64,000 nucleotides of DNA from NCBI GenBank assembly GCA_903897145.1, contig CAIUAN010000020.1, forward strand, positions 24,193 to 88,192, in the 5' to 3' direction. A program made the position numbers and the translations under genes. The notes beneath the pieces are model-generated. The model searched no databases, was not told where the DNA came from, and saw only the letters and a program-made list of their open reading frames with translations. This document shows, in pieces, positions 40,954 to 51,648 of the stretch (position 1 is its first letter; each line of letters begins with the position of its first letter). Source of the stretch: an uncultured Bacteroidia bacterium (lineage in GTDB: Bacteria; Bacteroidota; Bacteroidia; Bacteroidales; Prolixibacteraceae).

Positions 40954-42675
40954 ATGAGCACGATAGAATTAAGCGAACAGGAATTAATTAGACGAGGATC
41001 ATTGCAGAAACTGCGTGATCTTGGGATAAATCCTTATCCAGCTAATGAGTTCAAAGTCAATACTACTGCAAGCCAGATACTCACAACATTTAATCCTGCA
41101 GAACCAAATTTGCAAGAGGTTGTTTTTGCAGGTCGATTAATGAGTCAGCGCATCATGGGAAAAGTTTCCTTTGGCGAACTTCAAGACGATACTGGACGAA
41201 TACAAATATATATTAGTCGCGACGAGATCTGTCCAGACGAAGATAAAACACTTTACAATGAGGTGTTTAAGAAATTGCTTGATATCGGTGATATCATTGG
41301 TGTTATGGGATACGTTTTCATTACTCAGATGGGTGAAACAACCATTCATGTAAAGGAATTTGTCCTATTAAGCAAATCTATTAAGCCTCTTCCCGTTGTG
41401 AAGGAGAAAGACGGTAAGACTTTTGATGCCTTTACCGATCCTGAACAACGTTATCGCCAGCGCTATCTTGACCTTATCGTTAATCCACATGTGAAGGAGG
41501 TCTTTTTAAAACGGACCAAGATCATCAATGAGATGCGTAACCTTTTTAATGAGCGCGGATACATTGAAGTGGAGACTCCAATCTTACAACCTATTCCTGG
41601 TGGTGCTTCGGCTCGACCATTTATGACCCATCATAACGCACTCAATATTCCGCTCTATCTTCGAGTGGCAAACGAACTTTACCTTAAGCGATTAATCGTT
41701 GGAGGTTTCGATGGCGTGTATGAATTTGCAAAGGATTTCCGTAACGAAGGGATGGATAGAACCCATAATCCTGAGTTTACAGTTATGGAGATCTATGTCG
41801 CGTACAAGGATTACAATTGGATGATGGATTTCACGGAAGAGATGATCGAGCGAGTGGCTCTAGCGCTGCATGGCAAGACTATCTTAACCGTTGGAGATAA
41901 AGAAATAGATTTTAAACGTCCATTCAAACGGATCACCATGTTTGACTCCATTCTTGAATTTACAGGGGTTGATATTTCCAACATGGATGAACATCAGCTT
42001 CGCGATACCTGCACTAAGCTTGGTATCGCAAATGATGCCACGATGGGTAAAGGGAAGCTTATCGATGAAATATTTGGTGAGAAATGTGAAGGCAACTATA
42101 TCCAGCCAACGTTTATCACCGATTATCCGGTTGAGATGTCACCGCTTTGCAAGAAACATCGGAATAATCCAGAGCTTACTGAGCGTTTTGAATTGATGGT
42201 CAATGGGAAAGAGCTTTGTAATGCTTATTCCGAATTAAATGATCCAATCGATCAGATGGAACGTTTTCAAGAACAAATGCGTCTCTCGGAGAAGGGTGAT
42301 AATGAGGCTATGTTTATCGACCTTGACTTTGTCCGCTCCTTAGAATACGGAATGCCTCCAACATCAGGTATGGGGATTGGTATCGACCGTTTGACCATGT
42401 TAATGACGAATTCAATATCGATACAGGATGTACTGCTGTTCCCACAGATGAAGCCGGAGAAAAGGGCCGAAGAGGATTCTGCAGATAAATTTGAAGAACT
42501 TGGTATTCCCGCCGTATGGGTGGAGGTGCTTATGAAGATGGGATATAAAAAAGTAGCTCAATTAAAGGAAGTTAAACCAAGTAAATTGTTTAATGACCTC
42601 TGTGGTTACAATAAGAAAAATCAGTTAGGGATACCTAATCCGGTGGCTGATGATGTTACAAATTGGTTAAATTAA
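40954..42675 (+). CDS. lysS: Lysine--tRNA ligase (class II)
   Basis: 'RYLDLIVNPHVKEVFLKRTKIINEMRNLFNERGYIEVETPILQPIPGGASARPF', 'GMGIGIDRLTMLMTNSISIQDVLLFPQMKPE'; ATG at 40954 (MSTIELSEQE) is the likely start. Confidence 0.97.
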   Translation: MSTIELSEQELIRRGSLQKLRDLGINPYPANEFKVNTTASQILTTFNPAEPNLQEVVFAGRLMSQRIMGKVSFGELQDDTGRIQIYISRDEICPDEDKTLYNEVFKKLLDIGDIIGVMGYVFITQMGETTIHVKEFVLLSKSIKPLPVVKEKDGKTFDAFTDPEQRYRQRYLDLIVNPHVKEVFLKRTKIINEMRNLFNERGYIEVETPILQPIPGGASARPFMTHHNALNIPLYLRVANELYLKRLIVGGFDGVYEFAKDFRNEGMDRTHNPEFTVMEIYVAYKDYNWMMDFTEEMIERVALALHGKTILTVGDKEIDFKRPFKRITMFDSILEFTGVDISNMDEHQLRDTCTKLGIANDATMGKGKLIDEIFGEKCEGNYIQPTFITDYPVEMSPLCKKHRNNPELTERFELMVNGKELCNAYSELNDPIDQMERFQEQMRLSEKGDNEAMFIDLDFVRSLEYGMPPTSGMGIGIDRLTMLMTNSISIQDVLLFPQMKPEKRAEEDSADKFEELGIPAVWVEVLMKMGYKKVAQLKEVKPSKLFNDLCGYNKKNQLGIPNPVADDVTNWLN

Positions 42676-42687
42676 ATACTCGGTAGG

Positions 42688-43692
42688 ATGACTGAAATAA
42701 GTGAGAAAAGCCGGGTCGCAATTATAGGAAGTGGTAGTTGGGCTACCGCGTTAGCTAAGATTCTAGCCTATAACTTGCCAGAATTAAATTGGTTTATACG
42801 GAAAGAGGAGAATATTGAGCTATTCAAAAAGTTCAGACACAACCCGAATTACCTGCGATCTGTAGAGTTTGATATGTCTAAGATTAATTTCTACACCGAC
42901 ATTAATAAAATTGTTGAAGATTCTGATATCCTGGTATTTGTTACTCCGTCTGCATTTCTCAAAGACACGTTAAGTCATCTCACGGTTCCTATTGGAGAGC
43001 GTTATGTCGTATCCGCAATTAAAGGGATAATCCCTGATGATAACTTAGTCGTTGGTGAATTTTTTCATGAGTTTTACGACTTGCCTTTTGACCAGTTTGC
43101 GGTCATTGCCGGACCTTGTCATGCTGAAGAGGTGGCTCGTGATCTACTCTCATACCTCACAATTGCAAGTCCCGATGTTAAGCGTGCACGTCAATTTGCG
43201 ATGCTTCTGGAGAGCCCTTCGATTCGCACCCATATCTCTGATGATATTTGGGGTACTGAGTATTCAGCGGTATTGAAAAATATCATGGCCATTGCTTGCG
43301 GAATCTCTCATAGTTTGCGCTATGGCGATAATTTTCAGGCCGTGCTGATGTCAAATGCGATTCAAGAGATTAAACGGTTTGTCGATACGGTTCATCCGAT
43401 TACTAGAGATATTAAATCATCAGCTTATCTGGGCGATCTATTGGTGACCGGATATTCACATTTCTCCCGAAATAGAGCTTTTGGAACCATGCTCGGAAAA
43501 GGTTATACGGTCCGTTCTGCCATGCTCGAAATGGATATGATTGCCGAAGGTTACTATTCCACAAAGTGTATTAAAGAGCTTAATCTTCAGTATCATATTA
43601 ATATGCCGATAACCGATTCGGTCTATAACATCATTTATGAGAATATCTCGCCAGCTATTGAGATCAGACTTTTAACCGAACATTTGCGTTAA
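42688..43692 (+). CDS. gpsA: NAD(P)H-dependent glycerol-3-phosphate dehydrogenase
   Basis: 'VAIIGSGSWATALAKIL', 'VIAGPCHAEEVARD', 'KNIMAIACGISHSLRYGDNFQAVLMSNAIQEI'. Confidence 0.95.
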   Translation: MTEISEKSRVAIIGSGSWATALAKILAYNLPELNWFIRKEENIELFKKFRHNPNYLRSVEFDMSKINFYTDINKIVEDSDILVFVTPSAFLKDTLSHLTVPIGERYVVSAIKGIIPDDNLVVGEFFHEFYDLPFDQFAVIAGPCHAEEVARDLLSYLTIASPDVKRARQFAMLLESPSIRTHISDDIWGTEYSAVLKNIMAIACGISHSLRYGDNFQAVLMSNAIQEIKRFVDTVHPITRDIKSSAYLGDLLVTGYSHFSRNRAFGTMLGKGYTVRSAMLEMDMIAEGYYSTKCIKELNLQYHINMPITDSVYNIIYENISPAIEIRLLTEHLR

Positions 43693-43704
43693 CACTAAAA
43701 TATC

Positions 43705-45054
43705 ATGTCAAATATATCATTACAACTAGATAAGGTCTATGATTTCGTCTCTATTGAAGAGATTCAGTCTTATAAGAAATCCGCAGAGCTACAAAATATT
43801 ACTCTTCGTAATAAAACAGGTAAAGGAAATGATTTTCTTGGCTGGGTAGACCTTCCGTCTAGTATTTCCGAGTCTGTTCTTGAAGAGATCGAAAAAGTGA
43901 CACTGAAACTTAAATCGAAGCATCTAGAAGTGTTTGTGGTTATTGGTATCGGAGGTTCTTACTTAGGTAGTAAGGCTGTTATTGATGCTCTGTCTGACTC
44001 CTTTGCTCAAATTAAAGGGAGCTTTGAAGCCCCATTAGTTGTTTTTGCTGGTCAAAATATTAGTGAAGATTATCTTTTCGAATTACGCGATCTGCTCGAT
44101 ACCAAAGAGTGGGCTTGCGCGATCATTTCTAAGTCTGGAACAACCACTGAACCAGCACTGGCCTTCCGTCTTCTAAAGCAGGATTTAGAAGATAAATATG
44201 GTGTAGATGAGGCTCGCAAACGAATTATTGCCATTACTGATGGTGAACGTGGTGCTCTAAGAACTCTGGCTGTTGAAGAAGGGTATAAAACATTTGTCAT
44301 CCCAGATGATGTTGGTGGTCGATATTCGGTACTTACCCCCGTTGGTCTAATCGCTATTTCTATTGCAGGTTTCGATGTGAGAGAATTGGTTCGAGGTGCT
44401 CAATCGATGGAGGTTGCTTGTGGTGCAGATGTGCCATTTGAAAAAAATATTGCTGCTCAATATGCAGCTGTCCGAAATGCCCTGTATGCAAAGGGTAAGA
44501 AGGTTGAGATTATGGTTAACTATAATCCAAAACTTCACTTTTTTGCTGAATGGTGGAAACAACTTTACGGCGAATCAGAGGGAAAAGAATTTAAAGGAAT
44601 CTTTCCTGCTAGCGTAGATTTTTCGAGTGATCTTCATTCGATGGGTCAATATATTCAAGAAGGAGAGCGTATGTTGTTTGAGACCGTCTTGTCTGTAGGT
44701 CAAGTAAACAATGAAGTTTTGGTTCCATCAGATAAGGACGATTTAGATAAATTGAATTTCCTTGCTGGAAAACGTGTCGACTACATCAATAAAATGGCTG
44801 AACTTGGAACTATGATTGCCCATGTCGATGGGGGAGTACCTAATATAAAGATTAACATTCCTCAATTAAATGAGTTCTATTTGGGCCAATTGATCTATTT
44901 CTTTGAAATAGCTTGTGGGATAAGTGGTTATTTACTTGATGTGAATCCATTCGACCAGCCAGGGGTAGAGGCTTATAAGAAAAATATGTTTGCCTTGCTT
45001 GAAAAACCAGGATTTGAAAAGGAGACTGCTGAACTAAAAGCTCGATTGGGATAG
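43705..45054 (+). CDS. pgi: Glucose-6-phosphate isomerase
   Basis: '[19 protein letters not shown]', '[19 protein letters not shown]', '[22 protein letters not shown]', '[16 protein letters not shown]'. Confidence 0.97.
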   Translation: MSNISLQLDKVYDFVSIEEIQSYKKSAELQNITLRNKTGKGNDFLGWVDLPSSISESVLEEIEKVTLKLKSKHLEVFVVIGIGGSYLGSKAVIDALSDSFAQIKGSFEAPLVVFAGQNISEDYLFELRDLLDTKEWACAIISKSGTTTEPALAFRLLKQDLEDKYGVDEARKRIIAITDGERGALRTLAVEEGYKTFVIPDDVGGRYSVLTPVGLIAISIAGFDVRELVRGAQSMEVACGADVPFEKNIAAQYAAVRNALYAKGKKVEIMVNYNPKLHFFAEWWKQLYGESEGKEFKGIFPASVDFSSDLHSMGQYIQEGERMLFETVLSVGQVNNEVLVPSDKDDLDKLNFLAGKRVDYINKMAELGTMIAHVDGGVPNIKINIPQLNEFYLGQLIYFFEIACGISGYLLDVNPFDQPGVEAYKKNMFALLEKPGFEKETAELKARLG

Positions 45055-45123
45055 TTCGAAACCGTAACAGATTGTGCTGATTCTAGATCTCTTATTTCAA
45101 GGATAGCTAAAAATTTAATTGTC

Positions 45124-46008
45124 ATGGCTATGCGTCAAGTTCTGTTATCTTTCTGTTTCATGCTTCTCTTTGCTTGCGGCGTTAAAACCTCGTCAGAACC
45201 AATCAAAAAGTTAGAACATAATCACGACCAAATTCTGACATCTGAAGAGCTGGAAAAAGTTAATCTCCGCACAGCATCCGATTATCGTAAAGTGCTTCAG
45301 CAGATTGATCCAGCAGATCTCGCTTCTTTGGATGCCGCGAAGAATCTTATCCTAAAAGCCACTTTAGATAGTCTAGCTTCGGATTCAATGTTTGTTAGCT
45401 ATTATGACTTTTATACACGTCTTGCTGATATTTACATTGAAAGTAATGAGAAGGTTCTTTTACAATTAGCAAGCGATAAATCAAATAACTCTTTGAATGC
45501 AGACTTTGCCAGACATGGTTTAAAATTAGTTTCAGATAAAGGGGTATTTACCTTGAAGAGACAGAATCGCTATCTTTTAAAAGAATTTGGACCACGACTT
45601 TCTGCTTCATTTCGTGAATATCTAACGATAGCTAGCAAGGAGCAAGATGTTCCGTTCCGAAAAGATGGCAAGATGATTATTTCATTAGATTCTTTAGCTT
45701 CTCGAATCATATCCTGGGATAATTTTATCGCGCTTTATCCTGATTTTATTGAACTTCGATTAGCGCAAGATGAATACACACAATATCTGGGGGCCTATCT
45801 TTCTGGAACAGATAGCGCTCGAGCTTTTGATCCAAGCACAAGTCAGCTTAACGATAATCTAAGAGGTTCGTTAGAAAACTTTGCGATGAATCATCCAGGA
45901 AGTAAGAGTGGTGGCTTGGTAAAAGATTATCTTGAGATGCTTCAGACAACAAATTTTAATTACACGGAGAAAGTAGACTCATTTCTGCTAGAAAAAGTAT
46001 ATCATTGA
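45124..46008 (+). CDS. Hypothetical lipoprotein
   Basis: 'MAMRQVLLSFCFMLLFACGVKTS' lipobox; no recognised family. Confidence 0.7.
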   Translation: MAMRQVLLSFCFMLLFACGVKTSSEPIKKLEHNHDQILTSEELEKVNLRTASDYRKVLQQIDPADLASLDAAKNLILKATLDSLASDSMFVSYYDFYTRLADIYIESNEKVLLQLASDKSNNSLNADFARHGLKLVSDKGVFTLKRQNRYLLKEFGPRLSASFREYLTIASKEQDVPFRKDGKMIISLDSLASRIISWDNFIALYPDFIELRLAQDEYTQYLGAYLSGTDSARAFDPSTSQLNDNLRGSLENFAMNHPGSKSGGLVKDYLEMLQTTNFNYTEKVDSFLLEKVYH

Positions 46009-46052
46009 AAGCGATTTAGTGCTAACGATTTTATCGGTTAATAAATATAATT

Positions 46053-46973
46053 ATGCAACAAAAAACTTCCAGTTCAGAAAAAGGATCTCCTAAGCAGGTC
46101 TATTTAGAAGTTAAGGAGAACTCTGAATTGTTGAAATTCTTGTTAGAACAGCTTAAAGGGAAAAGTAGAACGACCGTTAAGGCCTTGCTTGCCCATCGAC
46201 AAGTGGCTGTGGGTAGCCATACCATTACACAGTTTGATTATCCTGTTCTAGTTGGCCAACAAGTGACGATCACCTATGGCAAGATTCCTGAGCAGATTAG
46301 ATACAAAGGCTTACGCATAATTTTTGAAGATCCACATATTATCGTGATTGAAAAAGAGGCCGGAATGCTCTCCATAGCTACCGCGAAGGAGAAATTGTTA
46401 ACCACATATAGCATTTTAAGTGGCCATGTTAAACGTGAAGATCCAAATAATCGAATTTTCGTTGTGCATCGTCTTGACCGGGATACTTCTGGTATTATGA
46501 TGTTTGCAAAGAGCGAGGCTGTACAATCCACGTTACAAAGATCTTGGCAGGAAGCGATCATCGAACGCACCTATGTAGCCGTTGTAGAGGGCGTTGTTCA
46601 AAATGATGAAGGGACGATTCGCTCATTTCTTAAGGAGAACAAGGCCTTAATCATGTATTCAACAAAGGTTCCAGGAGAAGGCGATGAGGCGATTACGCAT
46701 TATAAAGTCTTACGAAGAGGTGACGAGATTTCTCTTGTTGAGGTGAAGCTCGAAACGGGCCGTAAGAATCAGATCCGAGTGCACATGAAAGAATTAGGAT
46801 ATCCAATTGTTGGAGATAAGAAATATGGCGCGAAGCTTAACCTGATTGGTCGAACCTGCTTGCATGCTCGAGTGCTTTCTTTCATCCATCCAGTAAGTGG
46901 TCAAGAGATGCGCTATGAGACTCCAGTCCCAGGCCGTTTTATGTCGGTCTTTGCACGACATGAGAAAATCTAA
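46053..46973 (+). CDS. RluA family pseudouridine synthase with N-terminal S4-like domain
   Basis: 'FVVHRLDRDTSGIMMFAKSE', 'VEVKLETGRKNQIRVHMKELGYPIVGDKKYG'. Confidence 0.95.
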   Translation: MQQKTSSSEKGSPKQVYLEVKENSELLKFLLEQLKGKSRTTVKALLAHRQVAVGSHTITQFDYPVLVGQQVTITYGKIPEQIRYKGLRIIFEDPHIIVIEKEAGMLSIATAKEKLLTTYSILSGHVKREDPNNRIFVVHRLDRDTSGIMMFAKSEAVQSTLQRSWQEAIIERTYVAVVEGVVQNDEGTIRSFLKENKALIMYSTKVPGEGDEAITHYKVLRRGDEISLVEVKLETGRKNQIRVHMKELGYPIVGDKKYGAKLNLIGRTCLHARVLSFIHPVSGQEMRYETPVPGRFMSVFARHEKI

Positions 46974-47009
46974 TCAGTCCTCGCGGCATGCTAATTTAGT
47001 GTTCAATTC

Positions 47010-49244
47010 TTGAATCTGACTATGAAATACCTTTTGTCTTTATTCGCGCTGGCCTTATTGATATCGTGTCATGTCAATCCGCCAGAACAACTGACTAATT
47101 ATGTAAATCCATTTATTGGTACCGATGAAGATGGGCATACTTTCCCAGGAGCATTAGTCCCATTTGGAATGGTTCAGCTAAGTCCTGATAATGGCGAAAA
47201 TGGCTACAACTGGTGCAGTGGATACCATTACAGCAGCAAAACTATCCGAGGCTTTAGTCATACCCATTATAGTGGCACAGGTGCTGAAGACCTTTGTGAT
47301 ATCTCTGTCTTCCCAACTCTGAATAGCTCTCCAACGCCAAAGACTATTGTCAGTGAATTTGATCATCACGATGAGCAAGCAAAGCCTGGATATTATTCGG
47401 TAAAACTAAAAACATCCGATATTAATGCTGAGTTGACTGCAACAACCCATTGTGGTCTGCATCGGTATACATTCCCTGAAGGTAAACAACCAATTTTACG
47501 ACTCGATTTAGGGATCGGAAATGGCACGGAAGCACGCGTGGGCCATAATGGCGATTTGCCCCTTGAGTGTTATCTGAAGAAGATTGATGATCATACCCTT
47601 GTCGGATTTCGCCGTTCTGTCGGATTTGTAGGCGAGCGATGTGTTTTCTTTGCGGCTCAGACGAATAAGCCCTTCTCTAGCTTAACCATCTTTGCCGATA
47701 GCGTTAAAATTGGTTCTGATCAAGAGGGTCGAGCAGTCACCATCTCTTCTTCGTTGAGCTTTCCTAATACCCAAGCGAATGATCAGCTTTTAATGAAAGT
47801 GGCTATTAGCACTGCAAACATTGAAGGAGCTTTGGCAGGTTTGGCCGAAATTAAAGATTGGGATTTTGATGCCGTTCGGAAAATAGCCTCAGAGAGTTGG
47901 GAGAAAGAACTTGCAAAGATTAAAGTTACCTCTGATGATAAGGCGTTTAAGGAGACTTTTTATACCGCGGCTTACCATTGCTATTTCGCCCCATTCCGTT
48001 TCGACGACGCTTTGGGTAACTATACTGGTGCTGAGAAGGAAATCCATGCTCATCCGAATATTTATACATTGAGCTCTTTGTGGGACACCTATAGAGCAGC
48101 GGCTCCTCTATTTACCTTAACTCAGACTGAGCGTTTGCCTGCAATTATTACATCTTTTCTTGAGTTTTACAAACAACATGGTCTTCTCCCTTCATGGGAA
48201 CTATATTTCAATGAAGCCAATGTTATGCCAGGCTATCATGCTGTTCCAATTATCGCCGATGCCATGCTGAAAGGGGTTAAAGGTTTTGATTATCAGCTGG
48301 CCTTTGAAGCCATGGTTGTCACGGCAAATGAAGATATTCGAGAGTCTAATTACTATCGACAATATGGCTATATTCCTGATGACTTAGATCCTAGACAACG
48401 AGGTGTTACCAAAACTGTTGAATATGCCTTTGACGACTGGTGTATTGCGCAAGTGGCTAAGCAACTGAATAAGAGTGCCGAATATGAGACCTTTATAAAA
48501 CGAAGTGGATACTGGAAAAATATTTTTGATTCGCACACTGGTTTTGTAAGACCTAAAGACAAAACAGGGGCGTGGATGGTTCCATTTTTACCTACTGAAT
48601 CGGTTGGTTTTCAAGAGGGAAATGCCTGGATCTACACCTGGTATGTTCCTCATGATGTGAAAGGATTAATCACTGCTATGGGTGGGGAGAAGCGTTTTGG
48701 TCAGAAATTAGATTCGCTGTATAATGCCCCCGACGCTCCATACCGCAAATTGAAAAACAATGGTTTCTATGGATTGTCAGAATTTTCAAATGAACCAAGT
48801 CATCATGTCCCATACCTCTATAATTACATTGGTAAGCCTTGGTTGACAGCAGAAAAAATCAACCATATTCGGACTAAGTTTTATAGCAATCAACCCAATG
48901 GATTATGTGGAAACGATGATTGCGGTCAGATGAGTGCCTGGTATATCTTTAGCTCTATTGGTTTTTATCCAGTTAACCCTTCAGATGGAATTTATGTCTT
49001 TGGCACCCCATTGGCTACTAAGACTGAAATTGCATTATCAAATGGGAATAAATTTAGTGTTCAAGCGATCGATCTGAGTTCGAAGAATATCTACATTCAA
49101 AAAGCCACACTGAATGGTGTCGCTTATTCCAACTCGTATATTAAGCACACCGATCTTGTTAAGGGTGGCGAACTTGTGTTTTATATGGGTGATAAGCCAT
49201 CCGAATCGTATGGTGTACTTCCAGAGAATCGGCCAGGAAACTAA
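47010..49244 (+). CDS. GH92 family glycosyl hydrolase (alpha-mannosidase-like)
   Basis: 'YVNPFIGTDEDGHTFPGALVPFGMVQLSPDN', 'GYHYSSKTIRGFSHTHYSGTGA', 'NEPSHHVPYLYNYIGKPW', 'GLCGNDDCGQMSAWYIFSSIGFYPVNP'. Confidence 0.97.
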   Translation: MNLTMKYLLSLFALALLISCHVNPPEQLTNYVNPFIGTDEDGHTFPGALVPFGMVQLSPDNGENGYNWCSGYHYSSKTIRGFSHTHYSGTGAEDLCDISVFPTLNSSPTPKTIVSEFDHHDEQAKPGYYSVKLKTSDINAELTATTHCGLHRYTFPEGKQPILRLDLGIGNGTEARVGHNGDLPLECYLKKIDDHTLVGFRRSVGFVGERCVFFAAQTNKPFSSLTIFADSVKIGSDQEGRAVTISSSLSFPNTQANDQLLMKVAISTANIEGALAGLAEIKDWDFDAVRKIASESWEKELAKIKVTSDDKAFKETFYTAAYHCYFAPFRFDDALGNYTGAEKEIHAHPNIYTLSSLWDTYRAAAPLFTLTQTERLPAIITSFLEFYKQHGLLPSWELYFNEANVMPGYHAVPIIADAMLKGVKGFDYQLAFEAMVVTANEDIRESNYYRQYGYIPDDLDPRQRGVTKTVEYAFDDWCIAQVAKQLNKSAEYETFIKRSGYWKNIFDSHTGFVRPKDKTGAWMVPFLPTESVGFQEGNAWIYTWYVPHDVKGLITAMGGEKRFGQKLDSLYNAPDAPYRKLKNNGFYGLSEFSNEPSHHVPYLYNYIGKPWLTAEKINHIRTKFYSNQPNGLCGNDDCGQMSAWYIFSSIGFYPVNPSDGIYVFGTPLATKTEIALSNGNKFSVQAIDLSSKNIYIQKATLNGVAYSNSYIKHTDLVKGGELVFYMGDKPSESYGVLPENRPGN

Positions 49245-49272
49245 TGTTTAATGCTATTTTGATTCGATACAT

Positions 49273-49743
49273 ATGAAAATATTTAACCCAATCCGGCTTT
49301 TACTTCTTCTGGTACTTCTTTTAGGTGCTTCTTTTTTGAAGGCTCAGGTTGCCCCTTTTTACGATGCCGCTACAAATCTATATGGTTATAAGGACCCTAA
49401 AGGGAGTGTGATCATTTCGCCTAAATACGAATTGGCCTATAGCCTAAATGAAGGGTTTGCGGCATTTAAACAGCAAGGTAAATATGGGTATGTCGATCAG
49501 AACGGAAAAGAAGTTGTTACAGCTAAATATGATGATACCTGGAAATTTATTGGCGGATATGCGGCTGTTCGTCTGGCGGGCAAATATGGTTTTATAAACG
49601 TAAAAGGAATGGAAGTTACACCACTAATTTACGAACGCGCCTATAACTACCATGGTGCCTGCTGTTATAAAGGCCAGGCCCACGTGAAGGAGAATGGTAA
49701 GTGGAAAATTATCACGCTAGGATCTTTGCCTAAAGTTCATTAA
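49273..49743 (+). CDS. WG repeat-containing secreted protein
   Basis: Repeats 'YGYKDPKGSVIISPKYELAYSLNEGFAAFKQQGKYGYVDQNGKEVVTAKYDDTWKF'. Confidence 0.9.
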   Translation: MKIFNPIRLLLLLVLLLGASFLKAQVAPFYDAATNLYGYKDPKGSVIISPKYELAYSLNEGFAAFKQQGKYGYVDQNGKEVVTAKYDDTWKFIGGYAAVRLAGKYGFINVKGMEVTPLIYERAYNYHGACCYKGQAHVKENGKWKIITLGSLPKVH

Positions 49744-49788
49744 CTTTAATCGACTTATTTTCTGTCAATTAAATTAATTCGTTAGGCG

Positions 49789-49989
49789 ATGAAAAAAAAC
49801 ATGGGAACACTAGACAAGACCATCCGTATCTTGATTGCAGTGGTTATTGTAGCTCTTTTTGTAACGAAGGTTGTTTGCGGCACTTTAGCCATTGTCTTAT
49901 TGATCTTCGCAGCAATTTTTGTAATCACAAGTTTTGTAAGTTTTTGTCCTCTTTATACCCTCTTTGGGATAAAAACCTGTAAGAAATAG
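49789..49989 (+). CDS. DUF2892 domain-containing (YgaP-like) small membrane protein
   Basis: 'MGTLDKTIRILIAVVIVALF...FCPLYTLFGIKTCKK'. Confidence 0.88.
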   Translation: MKKNMGTLDKTIRILIAVVIVALFVTKVVCGTLAIVLLIFAAIFVITSFVSFCPLYTLFGIKTCKK

Positions 49990-49993
49990 TCGA

Positions 49994-51421
49994 TTATAGC
50001 TCGTTAGATTCTGTTATTTTTTCCAGTAAAACTATATTTTCAACATGATGGGTATGTGGAAACATATCCACCGGCTGGACCTTTGTTACTTCATAATTTG
50101 AGCCTAATAAGCTTATGTCGCGTGCCTGTGTAGCTGGGTTGCAACTTACGTAAACAATCCGTTCCGGCGAAGCAAATAAGATTGAATTGATCACCTCATC
50201 ACTCATGCCGGCACGCGGTGGATCTGTAATGATCACATCGGGATGACCATGCTCGGTGATAAATTCTCTGGTTAGAATCTCTTTCATATCACCCGCAAAG
50301 AAATTCGTATTCGAAAGTTTATTGCTTGAGGCATTTAACTTTGCGTCCTCAATAGCTTCTGGGACATATTCGATACCTACTACTTTTTTTGCTTTTTTTG
50401 CTACGAAGCAAGCGATGGTGCCAGTTCCTGTATATAAATCATAGACTACTTCATTGCCTGTCAGCGCTGCAAATTCACGGGTTGCTTTGTATAGCTCATA
50501 AGCTTGAAGTGAATTTGTTTGATAGAAAGATTTTGGTCCAATCCTAAATTTTAGTCCTTCCATCTCCTCGGTAATATATCCATCTCCTTTGAAAATATTT
50601 ACCTCCTGGTCTGTTATCGTATCATTTCCTTTCTGATTGATGACATAAAGCAGGGTTGTGATTGCAGGAAAGCTGTCAGTCAGAAATTGAAGCAAAAGTT
50701 CTCTTTTTTCTCGCTCCTCCCGAAAGAAATTTACAATCACCATAATCTCGCCAGAACTTGTGGTTCGGATGATAAGATTTCGCAGGAAGCCTTCCTTGTT
50801 TTTTAGGTCGTAAAACGCAAGGTTATTTAATAATGCGTATTTTTTTACTGCATTTCGGATATCGTTCGAGCTATCTGTCTGAAGCCAGCATTTGTTTACA
50901 TTAAGCACCTTATCAAACATGCCTTGAACATGAAATCCAAGGACATTCATGTCCTCAAATTCATTACCCGACCGAACCTCTTCGTGGGTTAGCCAACGTC
51001 GATTTGAAAAGGTAAACTCAAGTTTGTTACGGTAGAATGTTGAGGTTGCCGATCCAATGATTGGCATAATATCAGGAAGCGTCATCCTCCCAATCCGACT
51101 TAGTTGGTCAAAGACCTGCTTTTGTTTGTAAAAAAGCTGTTTCTCATAGGGTAAGTATTGCCATTTGCAACCACCGCAGATCTCGAAATGTTCGCAAAAA
51201 GCTGGAATCCTATCCGGAGAATCTTTTTGAATCTGAATAACTTTCGCTTCTTGGTATTTCTCTCTCTTCTTGGTAACCTGAAGATCAACGATGTCTCCAG
51301 GGATTACATGAGTCGTAAAAACCACCACTCCATCAACTCTGGCTACAGCTTTTCCTTCCGATCCAATATCTAAAATCTCTACGCCATCATAGCGTGGCAG
51401 TGGTTTATTTCCTCTTGACAA
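49994..51421 (-). CDS. rlmD: 23S rRNA (uracil(1939)-C(5))-methyltransferase RlmD family
   Basis: TRAM domain, 'CEHFEICGGCKWQYLPYEKQLFYKQKQV', 'VYDLYTGTGTIACFVAKKAKKVVGIE', 'IVYVSCNPATQARD'. Confidence 0.93.
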   Translation of the reverse strand: MSRGNKPLPRYDGVEILDIGSEGKAVARVDGVVVFTTHVIPGDIVDLQVTKKREKYQEAKVIQIQKDSPDRIPAFCEHFEICGGCKWQYLPYEKQLFYKQKQVFDQLSRIGRMTLPDIMPIIGSATSTFYRNKLEFTFSNRRWLTHEEVRSGNEFEDMNVLGFHVQGMFDKVLNVNKCWLQTDSSNDIRNAVKKYALLNNLAFYDLKNKEGFLRNLIIRTTSSGEIMVIVNFFREEREKRELLLQFLTDSFPAITTLLYVINQKGNDTITDQEVNIFKGDGYITEEMEGLKFRIGPKSFYQTNSLQAYELYKATREFAALTGNEVVYDLYTGTGTIACFVAKKAKKVVGIEYVPEAIEDAKLNASSNKLSNTNFFAGDMKEILTREFITEHGHPDVIITDPPRAGMSDEVINSILFASPERIVYVSCNPATQARDISLLGSNYEVTKVQPVDMFPHTHHVENIVLLEKITESNEL

Positions 51422-51551
51422 AGTCTTGAATTTTTAATTTGGTGCAAAGATATAAATTGATTCTGCACCTGAGCAGAAAGTTTACTTCTAGCTTAATTTA
51501 ATTCGAGTTTAACGCAGTAAAAATAAATCCTCTAGCCCCTTCAAATTTTGG

Positions 51552-51559
51552 TATCTTTG
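51552..51559 (+). promoter_or_regulatory. Candidate Bacteroidota -7 element (TATCTTTG) of the ABC-F gene
   Basis: TAnnTTTG match upstream of 51649; -33 not clear. Confidence 0.45.
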
Positions 51560-51648
51560 CACCGCTAAAATAAGGTTTACATGATTGTTTGTTTTAACCA
51601 AGATCATGCATGTCCGAAAAGGCGAATAAATTTGTGAGTAAGTAGATT